A DNA stretch of 64,000 bases from Actinomyces mediterranea (GTDB lineage Bacteria; Actinomycetota; Actinomycetes; Actinomycetales; Actinomycetaceae): contig NZ_FTPB01000004.1 of the NCBI RefSeq assembly GCF_900155595.1, positions 744,001 to 808,000 of the forward strand. The letters are read 5' to 3'. The notes under the pieces were generated by a model. It was not told where the DNA came from and ran no database searches. It saw only the letters and a list, made by a program, of their open reading frames with translations. The position numbers and the translations under genes were made by a program. Below are positions 9,159-18,522 of this stretch, piece after piece. Within the stretch, counting starts at the first letter, position 1; the number at the start of each line of letters is the position of its first letter.

Positions 9159-10226
9159 TCATTCGGTGGAGGTTGAAGTGCCGGTCGGCCCGTAGACGAC
9201 TCCGCCCTCCGTTGATGGGGAGGGGGCCTCGGAGTCCGTCTTCGCCGTCGGGATGAACTCGAGGACCTCTTGATCCTCATCGATGCCGTCGACGACCTCA
9301 ACGACCTTGCCATCGGTCAGGCCGATCGTGATCGCAGTCTTCACCGGATCGGCGCCATCGGCGCCGGGCACGTACACGTAGCCGGATTGGAAGCGGCCCT
9401 CGACGGCGCTGATCGGAAGCGTCAGAACATCGCTGGACTGCCCCGCGACGATGTCCATCGTGACTTGTAGTCCGGGGAAGACCGTTTGGTCGGCGGGTAC
9501 GGGGCATTTCGCGCGGGTGCTCGACGAGGATGCGGCGGAAGCGGAGTCCGTACTCTTGTCGTTGCTATTCGTCTTCGCGGACTGGGGGGTCACGATCTGC
9601 AATCCGGTGCACGTGAATGGAGCGGGGCCGTTCGTGATGGAAAGGGTCGCTTCACTCGGAGCGTTCTGAATGCGGTAGAGCTGTTCGGCATTGAGGGCGG
9701 CGACCGCCGAGTATGTGGACGGCTGGATGGTCGCAACGGCGTCGCCGATGGAGAATTGCTGTCCGAGCAGGGCGGTCAGATGGAGGGTCCCCGAGGCGTT
9801 GGCGTAAACGGTCGTGTACTCGTAGGTGGGCCGACCTGGCGTCGTCGTCACAGTGCCCTCCTCGTCCACGGTCTGAGTGTCCCGCCCCTGGATCTCCTTT
9901 TTCAGTTCGAGAATCGGCTCGCCGGTCGTGATGGCCGCGCCGTCACCGGTATACAGGTAGGAGACGACGCCCTCTCCGGTCGCCTTGACGGTAGTGGCGG
10001 GGTCCTGTTCGATGCTGCCCTTCGCAGTGACTGTGTTCGCGATGTCGCCGCGGACGGGAGTGACCGTCATGTGGCCGTAGTTGGCGCTCGGGTCGAGGGA
10101 TTGGGCGCTGTCGGCTGCCGTCGACGGAAAGAAGGCGAACTTGACGAGGGCGATGGCGATCACCGCCCAGATGAAGACTTTAAGAAAGTTGAGCACGTGA
10201 ACGGTGCGACTCTGTGCGGTCATCAT
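9159..10226 (-). CDS. HlyD/MacA-like membrane-fusion adaptor of the efflux ABC system
   Basis: Start at one of two adjacent ATGs (10226 or 10223), preceded by GTGGGGGA; a longer frame to 10307 has no supporting signal. About 355 residues: one N-terminal membrane anchor (VLNFLKVFIWAVIAIALVKF), a biotinyl-lipoyl-like region (VKATGEGVVSYLYTGDGAAI), then beta-barrel and membrane-proximal regions (LPISAVEGRFQSGYVYV). Two TTT-poor, Ser/Thr-rich linkers lie near residues 220-245 and at the C-terminus. In a monoderm the adaptor would sit outside the membrane and work with the MacB-like subunits. First gene of the operon. Confidence 0.88.
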   Translation of the reverse strand: MMTAQSRTVHVLNFLKVFIWAVIAIALVKFAFFPSTAADSAQSLDPSANYGHMTVTPVRGDIANTVTAKGSIEQDPATTVKATGEGVVSYLYTGDGAAITTGEPILELKKEIQGRDTQTVDEEGTVTTTPGRPTYEYTTVYANASGTLHLTALLGQQFSIGDAVATIQPSTYSAVAALNAEQLYRIQNAPSEATLSITNGPAPFTCTGLQIVTPQSAKTNSNDKSTDSASAASSSSTRAKCPVPADQTVFPGLQVTMDIVAGQSSDVLTLPISAVEGRFQSGYVYVPGADGADPVKTAITIGLTDGKVVEVVDGIDEDQEVLEFIPTAKTDSEAPSPSTEGGVVYGPTGTSTSTE

Positions 10227-10358
10227 TCCCCCACTTGTTGTCCTGCTGAGACTGGGAACAGTATGTCCCGCCGGGCTGCGTGCGCGTAAGAGTTCCATCG
10301 GTTTCACGCGCCGATTCAGGGATAATCCAGGGTCTCACCCCGAGCGCTCAACGAGCAT

Positions 10359-10408
10359 ACGCCTGGGGCGAGGATCTGCTAGGCCAGTTCCTCGCCCCAG
10401 GCGTTTTC
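10359..10408 (+). terminator. Strong 16-bp hairpin with T run, no gene upstream on its strand
   Basis: ACGCCTGGGGCGAGGA (10359-10374) pairs perfectly with TCCTCGCCCCAGGCGT (10389-10404) around a 14-base loop and is followed by TTTTCG. It has the form of a rightward intrinsic terminator, yet no rightward gene lies upstream of it. Confidence 0.65.
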
Positions 10409-10681
10409 GTCGCGGCATCACGATCGGAAAGGACACCCCAAATTGCTTCCCGGTCGTCACCCCACGTCGTGTTCCACCGCTCCCGGGTTCCCCACAGGTG
10501 AGCACGTGGCTCCGGAGGCGGTGAAAGCCTGTTGTGCGCGACCCCGGTGCGACCCGGCATTCGGCGCGGTTCCCGACTGCCGTGTTCCCCGATTCGAGGG
10601 TCGGTCACAGATGAATAAGGTTAGAGGCTTGATCGGACGTTTGCAAAGGCCAATCGGGGGTTTCCGGGTTGAATCAGGGTA

Positions 10682-10710
10682 TTTTCAGGGTAGCCTGAAA
10701 AGCATTCTCA
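10682..10710 (+). promoter_or_regulatory. Overlapping palindromes resembling metalloregulator boxes
   Basis: TTTTCAGG (10682-10689) and CCTGAAAA (10694-10701) form a perfect 8-4-8 palindrome. Overlapping it, TGAAAAGCATTCTCA has the 7-1-7 layout of Fur/Zur boxes with 5 of 7 paired positions. Its target is unclear: it lies about 90 bases beyond the stop of the small membrane protein gene and about 460 bases upstream of the efflux operon. Confidence 0.35.
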
Positions 10711-10794
10711 GTGATGCGCCCCGTTGGGCTCTCGCAGAACCGCCATCGCGATCGACACGGGTGGCGCAATGGGCCTGCCAGCGGCGCACCTCCC

Positions 10795-10980
10795 CTACTT
10801 GGTGCGGCAGGTGGAGGCTCCGAGGAGCGAATACAGGGGGCAGTAGTTCACGAGCCCGGTGATGAGGGGCAGGGCCCCCACCGCTCCCCACCACGATTGG
10901 AAGTACACTCCGCTGCCGATGATTCCCAACCCCAGGAGGATGCGGATCGTCTTGTCGACGGTGCCGACATTCTTCGCCAT
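10795..10980 (-). CDS. Small DUF2892-type inner membrane protein
   Basis: A 61-residue protein, MAKNVGTVDKTIRILLGLGI..., with two hydrophobic segments and the pattern N-VG--DK-IR-LLG of the YgaP-like DUF2892 family. These often accompany rhodanese or sulfur-handling proteins, but none is nearby. The second ATG (10980) lies seven bases from an AGAAAGG ribosome binding site; the first ATG (10986) is only one base from it. Confidence 0.8.
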   Translation of the reverse strand: MAKNVGTVDKTIRILLGLGIIGSGVYFQSWWGAVGALPLITGLVNYCPLYSLLGASTCRTK

Positions 10981-11160
10981 TGCCATGCCTTTCTAATCGT
11001 TTTTAACATCGGGCACTGTCAGGCTAGCGGCGGCGACGACGACCCGCTCGGCATAGAATCGGAGGATTCTCACGGAATAGCTCGGCCCTGCCCGACGTTG
11101 AGCACCGCACAGGCGGGCGCACACGCACCCCGCGGTCTTGACCCTGACGCGACGTGAGGG

Positions 11161-12039
11161 ATGAGACTCGTGCACATGAGAGATGCTGTCCCCATGGACG
11201 ATGACGCTTCGCTGCTGGGACACCGACCGACCTCGACCTCGTCGAACGCTGAGAAGGATCTGACGGTCGGACAGGTCGCCGCCATGTGCGGCGTCACCGT
11301 GAGAGCCCTGCATCATTGGGACCGGATCGGTCTGTGCTCACCATCGGCGAGGTCGTGGTCGGGATACCGCCTCTACACGCCCAACGATATCGAGCGCCTC
11401 CAATTGGCATTGGTCTACCGCGAGACCGGTATGCCCCTGAGTCGGATCGGCGAACTCTTGAACGGGCCCGCGGATGTGGCGGAGCACCTCGCGCGTCAGC
11501 GCGACGCCCTCGTGGAACGCATCTCTCAACTGCAGCGGATGGTCCGCGCAGTCGACGCGATAATGGAGAAGGACATGACCGACACACCGATGAATGCAGA
11601 GGATCGCGCACGCGCTCTGGGCAGTTCGTGGTCGCAATACGAGGACGAGGCCGAGGAGAAGTGGGGCGATACCGATGCGTGGGCACAGGCGAGTGCCCGG
11701 CGGGAGGCACTGACTCCCCAGGAGTGGTCGCGAGTCACCGCCGAGGTTGATGCACTCGAACGGGACCTTGCGGAGGCGATGATCCGCGGAGTCCACCCCG
11801 GCTGCGAGGAGGCGAATGCCTTAGCAGAGCGTCACCGGGCATCCCTTGACCAGTGGTTCGACACGACTCACGAGCGCCACGTGCTCCTCTCGCGCGGATA
11901 TGCCGCCGATCCGCGCTTCACGGCCCACTACGACGCTCGCGCCGAGGGTCTGGCCGCCTGGCTCGTCACGATCATCGAGGCGAATGCACGCGCCCACGGC
12001 GTCGATCCCGAGTCCGCCGAGTGGGACCCCCGCCGCTGA
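11161..12039 (+). CDS. MerR-family regulator with TipAS-like ligand domain
   Basis: Up to 292 residues. The N-terminal winged helix (about 35-105) starts LTVGQVAAMCGVTVRALHHW, followed by YRLYTPNDIERLQLALVYRE and a dimerisation coiled coil (LARQRDALVERISQLQRM). The C-terminal part (about 165-285) matches the TipAS thiopeptide-binding domain: EKWGDTDAWAQAS, HPGCEEANALAERHRASLDQWF and DPRFTAHYD. TipAL-type proteins are autogenous activators of multidrug genes, so the nearby MacAB-like operon is a possible target, but that is inference. The start may be any of the ATGs at 11161, 11176 or 11194; 11194 has the best-spaced purine stretch (GAGAG). Confidence 0.88.
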   Translation: MRLVHMRDAVPMDDDASLLGHRPTSTSSNAEKDLTVGQVAAMCGVTVRALHHWDRIGLCSPSARSWSGYRLYTPNDIERLQLALVYRETGMPLSRIGELLNGPADVAEHLARQRDALVERISQLQRMVRAVDAIMEKDMTDTPMNAEDRARALGSSWSQYEDEAEEKWGDTDAWAQASARREALTPQEWSRVTAEVDALERDLAEAMIRGVHPGCEEANALAERHRASLDQWFDTTHERHVLLSRGYAADPRFTAHYDARAEGLAAWLVTIIEANARAHGVDPESAEWDPRR

Positions 12040-12153
12040 GCGTCCTGCGCACTCGGCGAATACTCTACGGTTCCGAACGCTGCAACGTTCGGATCGGCAG
12101 CAACGCAAGCGCACATGTGCTCGCGCAGCGGCCCACGGGGCGCCTGGACAGCG

Positions 12154-12181
12154 AAAAACGGCCGACCCTCGGGTCGGCCGT
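12154..12181 (-). terminator. Terminator of tRNA-Gly
   Basis: On the minus strand ACGGCCGACCC and GGGTCGGCCGT form an 11-bp stem followed by TTTTTCGC, nine bases beyond the tRNA 3' end: a classic intrinsic terminator. Confidence 0.9.
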
Positions 12182-12189
12182 TGCCATGG

Positions 12190-12260
12190 AGCGGGCGACG
12201 GGAGTCGAACCCGCCTCTGAAGCTTGGGAAGCTTCCATTCTACCGATGAACTACGCCCGC
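12190..12260 (-). tRNA. tRNA-Gly (CCC)
   Basis: Acceptor stem GCGGGCG/CGCCCGC with discriminator U, T arm GGCGGGTTCGACTCCCGTC, and anticodon arm GAAGC-TTCCCAA-GCTTC giving anticodon CCC. CCA is not encoded. Length 71 nt. Confidence 0.95.
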
Positions 12261-12362
12261 CAGGCGGCTCACAAGTGGAGCAGCCCCACGATCATAACCG
12301 CCCGCAGCCCCCTTCGTCCAAGCGGAGCGGAAGATGAGACGGCCGACCCCGCCCGCGAGCCC

Positions 12363-12376
12363 TAGAATGTGCACCG
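12363..12376 (+). promoter_or_regulatory. -10 element of a leaderless Nudix transcript
   Basis: TAGAAT (12363-12368) followed by seven bases and the GTG at 12376. The element overlaps the alternative ATG (12367), arguing against that start. Confidence 0.6.
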
Positions 12377-12828
12377 TGAATCCCCGCCCCGTCGTCGCCG
12401 CCGCCATCGTCGATTCACTCGACCATCCGACCCTCCTGCTGTGCGCCGCGCGCGCCTACCCCGAAGAGTTGCGCGGCGGCTTCGAGCTGCCCGGCGGCAA
12501 GATCGACGAGGGCGAATCGCCCGAGGAAGCGCTCGCGCGCGAGATCCGCGAAGAACTCCGCACATCGATCACGCTCGGACCCGCCGTGCATGGTCCTCAC
12601 GGCCAGTGGTGGCCGATCCTCCAGGGCCGCACCATGTCCGTATGGCTCGCGGAAGTGGATCATGGGGCGCCCGCACCGACACTCGGGGCTTCTCACTGCG
12701 AGTTGCGCTGGGTCCGCCTCGACCGGGTCGCCGACCTCGACTGGATCGGCCACGACCTCGCGATCGCCCTCGCCGTGGCGAATCTGTGCGCCCGCAGGAG
12801 GCGCGCCCCTCGGATCAGCCTCCCCTAG
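12376..12828 (+). CDS. Nudix hydrolase, MutT-like
   Basis: A protein of about 150 residues starting VNPRPVVAAAIVDS. The Nudix box is GGKIDEGESPEEALAREIRE followed by EL, matching G-X5-E-X7-R-E-U-X-E-E-X-G-U except that the usual final E-X-G is replaced by EELRTS. It probably hydrolyses an oxidised or surplus nucleoside triphosphate such as 8-oxo-dGTP. The start is placed at the GTG at 12376 because a consensus -10 hexamer ends seven bases before it and there is no ribosome binding site; an ATG at 12367 is the alternative. Confidence 0.85.
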   Translation: MNPRPVVAAAIVDSLDHPTLLLCAARAYPEELRGGFELPGGKIDEGESPEEALAREIREELRTSITLGPAVHGPHGQWWPILQGRTMSVWLAEVDHGAPAPTLGASHCELRWVRLDRVADLDWIGHDLAIALAVANLCARRRRAPRISLP

Positions 12829-12830
12829 AG

Positions 12831-12868
12831 TTGACGACACTCCACCCGTAACTGTCAGAATGACTCTA
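12831..12868 (+). promoter_or_regulatory. Promoter of a leaderless tetR-type gene
   Basis: TTGACG (12831-12836) and CAGAAT (12856-12861) are 19 bases apart, and the -10 ends six bases before the ATG at 12868. No ribosome binding site precedes the ATG. Confidence 0.5.
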
Positions 12869-13566
12869 TGCCGAAGATCATCGGAGATTCACTCGCGGAC
12901 CACCGCGCGCTGACGCGCCACAAGCTGTTCGACGCGCTCGGCCAACTCCTCGCGGAACAGTCCTTCGACTCCATCACGATGTCGCGGATCGCGGCCCGCG
13001 CCGGGGTCGGGCGCACCGCCGTGTACAACCACTTCGAGGACAAAGAAGTCCTGCTCCTGTCCTATATGGAAGAGGCGACTCGGGAGTTCGCCGCGCTCGT
13101 TCACGCAGCCCTCGAAACCGAGCCGGACGCGGTGGAGCGTTTCCGCATCTACATCCGCGCGCACCTGGAGATGACGAACCGCTACCACCTGGCCAGCCGG
13201 ATCCACCTGCGTGAACAAATGTCGCCCATGAACTCCGCGCACCTGCGCGAGCACGCCGGGATCATTGGCGAGGTCCTACTGATGATCCTCACCGATCTCA
13301 TGTCGGATCATGCGATCCCCATGCAGGATCCGCATGCCCTCATCCCCCTCGTCAACGCCTGCCTCGCCAGCCAGGAGCTTCCCCCCGATCCCGCGCAGCG
13401 GCGCACTGCGATCGCCACGATTGAGGCATTCGTTCTGCGCGCCGTGGGAGTCGCCCCAAACTTCATCCATCCCATCCCTCGCGCGCCCCACTCCCCCGAG
13501 TCGCTCGAGGACGGCGCGCCGGAACACGGACAGGCGGCGTTCGCGCACTGTCCGGCGGTCCGCTGA
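12868..13566 (+). CDS. TetR-family transcriptional regulator
   Basis: 232 residues. The N-terminal helix-turn-helix spans about 15-60 (ITMSRIAARAGVGRTAVYNHF, then DKEVLLLSYM), followed by an all-helical ligand-binding and dimerisation region without a recognisable ligand signature. No divergent efflux gene lies next to it. The nearest transcription units are the Nudix gene upstream and thioredoxin downstream, so the target is unknown. Confidence 0.9.
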   Translation: MPKIIGDSLADHRALTRHKLFDALGQLLAEQSFDSITMSRIAARAGVGRTAVYNHFEDKEVLLLSYMEEATREFAALVHAALETEPDAVERFRIYIRAHLEMTNRYHLASRIHLREQMSPMNSAHLREHAGIIGEVLLMILTDLMSDHAIPMQDPHALIPLVNACLASQELPPDPAQRRTAIATIEAFVLRAVGVAPNFIHPIPRAPHSPESLEDGAPEHGQAAFAHCPAVR

Positions 13567-13728
13567 CGCCCGAATAAGGCATCGAGCCAGCCTAGGACCA
13601 ATGTCACAACGCGCTGGATTCGCATTTGCGGAATAGACTGCACGCACGGGTCGTTGAAGTACTCAGACGGGTCGCGCACCCGGCACCCACGACCATCCAG
13701 AATCCTCTGGCAATCATAAGGAGACCAC

Positions 13729-14094
13729 ATGGCCACCATCGCGCTCACCAATGACAACTTCGAGACCACCGTTTCCGAGAACGCCATCGTCCTCGTCGAC
13801 TTCTGGGCCGCATGGTGCGGTCCGTGCCGCCAATTCGCCCCGATCTTCGAGGACGCTTCGGTCAAGCACAAGGACATCGTCTTCGGCAAGATCGACACCG
13901 ACGCAGAGCAAGAACTTGCACGCGCGGCCCAGATCTCCTCCATCCCGACTCTCATGGCGTTCCGCGACGGCATCGCGATCTTCCGCCAGTCGGGCGCACT
14001 GCCGGCGGTGGCCCTCGAAGATCTGATCTCTCAGATTCGCGAACTCGACATGGACAAGGTCCGCGAGCAGATCGCGGCCGCCGAATCCAAGTGA
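13729..14094 (+). CDS. trxA: Thioredoxin
   Basis: 121 residues with the redox-active WCGPC (Cys30/Cys33), the cis-proline segment SSIPTLMAF and a C-terminal helical extension about 12 residues longer than E. coli TrxA. It reduces protein disulfides in the cytoplasm. A strong AAGGAGA ribosome binding site precedes the ATG by four to five bases. No thioredoxin reductase is adjacent. Confidence 0.93.
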   Translation: MATIALTNDNFETTVSENAIVLVDFWAAWCGPCRQFAPIFEDASVKHKDIVFGKIDTDAEQELARAAQISSIPTLMAFRDGIAIFRQSGALPAVALEDLISQIRELDMDKVREQIAAAESK

Positions 14095-14115
14095 GCACCG
14101 GAGCCCCCTCCCGGC

Positions 14116-15222
<1,107 letters not shown>

Positions 15223-15246
15223 TCAATAGTGGGGCGGGGGCTGCGG

Positions 15247-15768
15247 TCAGCGGCCAGTCCCGCCGTAGATCACGGCTTCCGTTTCGGTCGTGTCGAGGCC
15301 GAAGGCCGAGTGCACGGCTTGGACCGCACGATCGAGGTCGTTGAGCTTCGTGACGACGGAGATGCGGATTTCGGAGGTGGAGATCATGTCGATGTTGATG
15401 CCCGCATCCGACAGGGCGGAGAAGAGCTTCGCCGACACACCGGGGTTCGTGCGCATCCCCGCGCCGATGAGGGAGAGCTTACCGATGTCGGGGTTGTAGC
15501 GCAGTTCCCGGAACCCGATCTCGTCCTTGGCCGCTTCAAGGGCTTCGACCGTCTTCTTCGCGTCGCCCTCGGGAAGGGTGAAGGTGATATTCGCGAGCGT
15601 CGCATCGGATACGGGAACGTTCTGGACGATCATGTCGATGTTCGCGCCGACCCTCGCGCAGGTGGAGAAGACGCGGGCGGCGGCTCCCGGCGTATTCGGC
15701 AGATTCGTCACAGTGATCTTGTCCTGTGAACGGTCATGGGCGATTCCAGAGATGAGCGGCTTCTCCAT
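15247..15768 (-). CDS. Aspartokinase beta subunit from an internal start
   Basis: Inside lysC an in-frame ATG (15768) is preceded at six bases by AAGGAGGAG, one of the strongest ribosome binding sites in the window. It would make a 173-residue protein, MEKPLISGIAHD..., consisting of both ACT domains. In Corynebacterium and Bacillus such a nested beta subunit forms the alpha2-beta2 enzyme and carries the regulatory sites. Seen: start and binding site. Inferred: that the subunit is made here. Confidence 0.75.
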   Translation of the reverse strand: MEKPLISGIAHDRSQDKITVTNLPNTPGAAARVFSTCARVGANIDMIVQNVPVSDATLANITFTLPEGDAKKTVEALEAAKDEIGFRELRYNPDIGKLSLIGAGMRTNPGVSAKLFSALSDAGINIDMISTSEIRISVVTKLNDLDRAVQAVHSAFGLDTTETEAVIYGGTGR

Positions 15769-16563
15769 GTTCTCCTCCTTGGGATCGACGAGGGCGGCCG
15801 AGGGCACGAGGCCCGTGAGTTCAGGGTTTGCCGGGCGGTCGGAGATCCACGTCCCGTTCTTCTCCGAGAAGGAGGAGCGGACGTGGAGGGGGACGCCGTA
15901 GCGGCGCGCGAATTCAACGGCGCGCAGGTGGAGGATCTTCGCCCCGTGAGCCGCAAGCTCGAGGGTCTCCTCCTGAGTAAGGGTGCGCAGACGGTGCGCT
16001 TTGGGGACGATGCGGGGATCAGCGCTGAAGAGCCCATCGACGTCGGTGTAGATCTCGCAGACATCCGCTTTGAGTGCGGCTGCGAGCGCCACCGCCGTCG
16101 TGTCGGAGCCGCCCCGCCCCAGGGTGGTGACGTCCTCGTCGCGGGAGACCCCCTGGAATCCGGCGACGATCGCGACCTGGCCCTCTTTGATGGTGCGGGC
16201 GATCCTCTCGGGGACCATGCCGATGATCTGGGCGCGGCCGAAGTGCGAATCCGTACGGATGCCCGCCTGTGCACCGGTATAGGCCTGTGCGCTGACGCCG
16301 AGCTCATTGACTGCCATGGACAGCAGCGACATGGAGATGCGCTCGCCCGCGGACAAGAGGATGTCCATCTCCCGGTCGGGCGCGTCGGAGGTGATCTGGG
16401 CGGCCGTATCGAGCAGATCGTCGGTGGTGTCACCCATGGCGGATACGACGACGACAACCTGGTGCCCGGCATCGTGTGTGTCGACGACACGGCGGGCGAC
16501 TCTCTTCATGGCCTCAACGTCGGCCACGGATGAGCCGCCGTACTTCTGCACGATGAGTGCCAC
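15247..16563 (-). CDS. lysC: Aspartokinase, alpha subunit (full length)
   Basis: GTG start at 16563; 438 residues beginning MALIVQKYGGSSVADVEAMK. It phosphorylates aspartate, the committed step of the aspartate family. The kinase domain has KYGGSSV, GRGGSDTTAVALAAALKA and the substrate segment CEIYTDVDGLF. Two ACT domains follow (about 270-420; NIDMIVQNV and NIDMISTSEIRISVV) and would bind lysine/threonine for feedback inhibition. The 120-base upstream gap is too short for a lysine riboswitch and none is seen. Confidence 0.95.
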   Translation of the reverse strand: MALIVQKYGGSSVADVEAMKRVARRVVDTHDAGHQVVVVVSAMGDTTDDLLDTAAQITSDAPDREMDILLSAGERISMSLLSMAVNELGVSAQAYTGAQAGIRTDSHFGRAQIIGMVPERIARTIKEGQVAIVAGFQGVSRDEDVTTLGRGGSDTTAVALAAALKADVCEIYTDVDGLFSADPRIVPKAHRLRTLTQEETLELAAHGAKILHLRAVEFARRYGVPLHVRSSFSEKNGTWISDRPANPELTGLVPSAALVDPKEENMEKPLISGIAHDRSQDKITVTNLPNTPGAAARVFSTCARVGANIDMIVQNVPVSDATLANITFTLPEGDAKKTVEALEAAKDEIGFRELRYNPDIGKLSLIGAGMRTNPGVSAKLFSALSDAGINIDMISTSEIRISVVTKLNDLDRAVQAVHSAFGLDTTETEAVIYGGTGR

Positions 16564-16654
16564 GGATCCCCATTTCTGCCGGGGCGCCCGAAGAACCGGA
16601 CGCAGTCCTCGTTAATACTAGAAGGAGTCGCCCCTCATTGAGAGCACGACCGCG

Positions 16655-16677
16655 ATTCGGTCAGAATACGACCGAAT
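16655..16677 (-). terminator. Hairpin between the ABC operon and lysC
   Basis: ATTCGGTC (16655-16662) and GACCGAAT (16670-16677) form a perfect 8-bp stem with a 7-base loop immediately after the ABC ATPase stop. There is no T run, so it is a weak terminator at best. Confidence 0.4.
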
Positions 16678-16678
16678 A

Positions 16679-17482
16679 TCAGGCGAGCAGGGTCCGGTCC
16701 GACAGCCCCTGGCCGTCCGAGCCTCGCAGCTTATCGAACTCGGCCAGCAGCGACTCCACGGTCGCATGCTGCTTGGCCACGCCGGACAGTTCAAAGATGA
16801 TGCGCCCCTCGTGCATCATGATGAGCCGATTGCCCATTGACAGGGCCTGCTCCATATTGTGCGTCACCATCAGCGTCGTGAGGCGGCCGCGCTCGACGGC
16901 CTCTTCGGTGAGCTTAGTGATGAGGGCGGCGCGCTTAGGGTCGAGGGCGGCGGTGTGCTCGTCGAGGAGCAGCACCTTCGGGCCGGAGAAGGTCGCCATG
17001 GTGAGGGAGAGGGCCTGGCGCTGGCCGCCGGACAGCAGTCCCACCTTCGTCGTGAGGCGATTCTCGAGTCCCTGTTCGAGGGGTGCGAGCACATCGCGGA
17101 ACATCTGGCGCTTCTTCGAAGTCAGCGCCGGTCCGAGGGTGCGGCGCTGTCCGCGCGACCACGCGAGGGCAAGATTCTCCTCGATGGTGAGGTGGGGCGC
17201 CGTGCCCGCCATGGGATCCTGGAAGACCCGGGACACCAGCTGTGCGACTCTGCAGTCCGGCAGTCGCGTGACATCCCTGCCCGCAATGGTGACGCGACCG
17301 ATGTCCGCCTGATAGCGGCCCGAGACGATATTGAGCAGCGTCGATTTGCCGGCGCCGTTGGAGCCGATGATGGTGACGAAGTCACCGGGGGCGAGGGTGA
17401 GGGAGACGTCGCGCAGGGCGAGGCGCTCGTTGACGGTCCCACGGAAGAATGTCTTGGTGACGGCTTCGACCTCAAGCATCAC
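16679..17482 (-). CDS. ABC transporter ATP-binding protein (TrpXYZ/ABC_sub_bind type)
   Basis: 267 residues: Walker A GSNGAGKST, signature LLSGGQRQALSL, Walker B VLLLDEHTAALDP. The DEHTAALDPK wording is typical of ATPases paired with ABC_sub_bind (PF04392) binding proteins, such as the streptococcal tryptophan transporter TrpXYZ. It overlaps the permease gene by four bases and would power uptake of an aromatic or other small substrate. Confidence 0.9.
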   Translation of the reverse strand: MMLEVEAVTKTFFRGTVNERLALRDVSLTLAPGDFVTIIGSNGAGKSTLLNIVSGRYQADIGRVTIAGRDVTRLPDCRVAQLVSRVFQDPMAGTAPHLTIEENLALAWSRGQRRTLGPALTSKKRQMFRDVLAPLEQGLENRLTTKVGLLSGGQRQALSLTMATFSGPKVLLLDEHTAALDPKRAALITKLTEEAVERGRLTTLMVTHNMEQALSMGNRLIMMHEGRIIFELSGVAKQHATVESLLAEFDKLRGSDGQGLSDRTLLA

Positions 17483-18426
17483 AGCACCACCTTCTCGTTG
17501 TCGCGCTCTTCAGGCGTGTGAGTGATATCCGGTTCGGGCGCCAGGGTGCGCGCGCGGCGGCGCTCGCGGATCTTCGCGAAGATGCCGAAGCGGGGGATCA
17601 TGAGTGCGGCGAACACGATGACTGCGGAGATGAGCTTCATGTCGTTCGCCTCGAGGAACTCGACTCCGAGGGCGAGCTGGATGATGACGCGGTAGGCGAT
17701 CGAACCGAAAACGACGAAGAAAGAGGTCACCCAGACGCCGTGCGAGCCGATGATCGCCGTGCCGATGATGACGGAGGCGAGGCCCGCGACGATGAGGCCG
17801 ATCCCCATCGAAATATCCGCATACCCCTGGTATTGGGCGATGAGGGCGCCGGAGGCGGCGACGAGGCCGTTGGACAGAGAGAGCCCGATGACTTTCATTG
17901 CACCGGTGGGAACACCCTGGGCGCGCGCCATGCCCTCATTGTCACCGGTCGCGCGCATCCCCAAGCCGACCTGAGTGGACAGGAACCAGTTGAATACGAT
18001 GGTGATGAGTGAGACGACGACGGCGAAGATGACGACAGAGGCCCAGGTCCCGATGAGGCCATTGGAGCGCAGCGGGGTGAGAACCGTTTCGATGCCCTTG
18101 AGGAGGGGCACATTCGCTTTGCCGAGGATGCGCAGGTTGATCGAGTACAGGCCGATCTGGGTGAGGATGCCCGCGAGGAGCGGGTGGATTCCCGCGGCGA
18201 CGTGGAGGAGCCCCGTGATGACGCCCGCAGCGCATCCGGCGGCGAATCCGCAGATGGTGGCCAGCCAGGGGTTGTATTCGGCAGTGACCATCACGGCGGC
18301 GACTGCCGCGCCGGTCGTGAAGGAGCTGTCGACCGTGAGGTCCGCGATGTCGAGGACGCGGAACGTCAAGTAGACGCCGAGCGCCATGAGGCCGTAAATG
18401 AGACCGAGGTCGAGAGCTGTCAGCAC
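17479..18426 (-). CDS. ABC transporter permease (TrpY-like, branched-chain amino-acid superfamily)
   Basis: 315 residues with about eight membrane helices starting MLTALDLGLIYGLMALGVYL, a charged C-terminal tail, and SFTTGAAVAAVMV and GLSLSNGLVAASGALIAQ segments as in LivH/RbsC-like permeases. It is separated from the binding-protein gene by 96 bases containing a hairpin and is translationally coupled to the ATPase. Confidence 0.9.
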   Translation of the reverse strand: MLTALDLGLIYGLMALGVYLTFRVLDIADLTVDSSFTTGAAVAAVMVTAEYNPWLATICGFAAGCAAGVITGLLHVAAGIHPLLAGILTQIGLYSINLRILGKANVPLLKGIETVLTPLRSNGLIGTWASVVIFAVVVSLITIVFNWFLSTQVGLGMRATGDNEGMARAQGVPTGAMKVIGLSLSNGLVAASGALIAQYQGYADISMGIGLIVAGLASVIIGTAIIGSHGVWVTSFFVVFGSIAYRVIIQLALGVEFLEANDMKLISAVIVFAALMIPRFGIFAKIRERRRARTLAPEPDITHTPEERDNEKVVL

Positions 18427-18477
18427 GAGAGGTCCTTCAATGGTGGTGATTCGGCAGAGGTGTCGCCGAATAAGAGT

Positions 18478-18512
18478 GCGTCGCCCTCGCTGGGGCGGGG
18501 CGAGGGCGACGC
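18478..18512 (-). terminator. Intercistronic hairpin after the binding-protein gene
   Basis: A perfect 13-bp stem (18478-18490 with 18500-18512) and a 9-base loop lie between binding protein and permease. There is no clear T run. Partial termination or RNA stabilisation would give more binding protein than permease, a common arrangement. Confidence 0.5.
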
Positions 18513-18522
18513 CGAGGAGGGG

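Larger units (their letters stand above)
10227..10794 (+). other. 568-base gap with regulatory-looking repeats, no gene seen
   Basis: Open frames here have no homology I recognise and no ribosome binding sites. The gap holds a strong hairpin (10359-10404) and a palindrome cluster (10682-10710), listed separately, and must contain the promoter of the efflux operon reading leftward. Confidence 0.6.

Noticed and set aside
16564-16678. Lysine riboswitch upstream of aspartokinase
   Set aside because: The gap is about 115 bases and lacks the conserved L-box stems.
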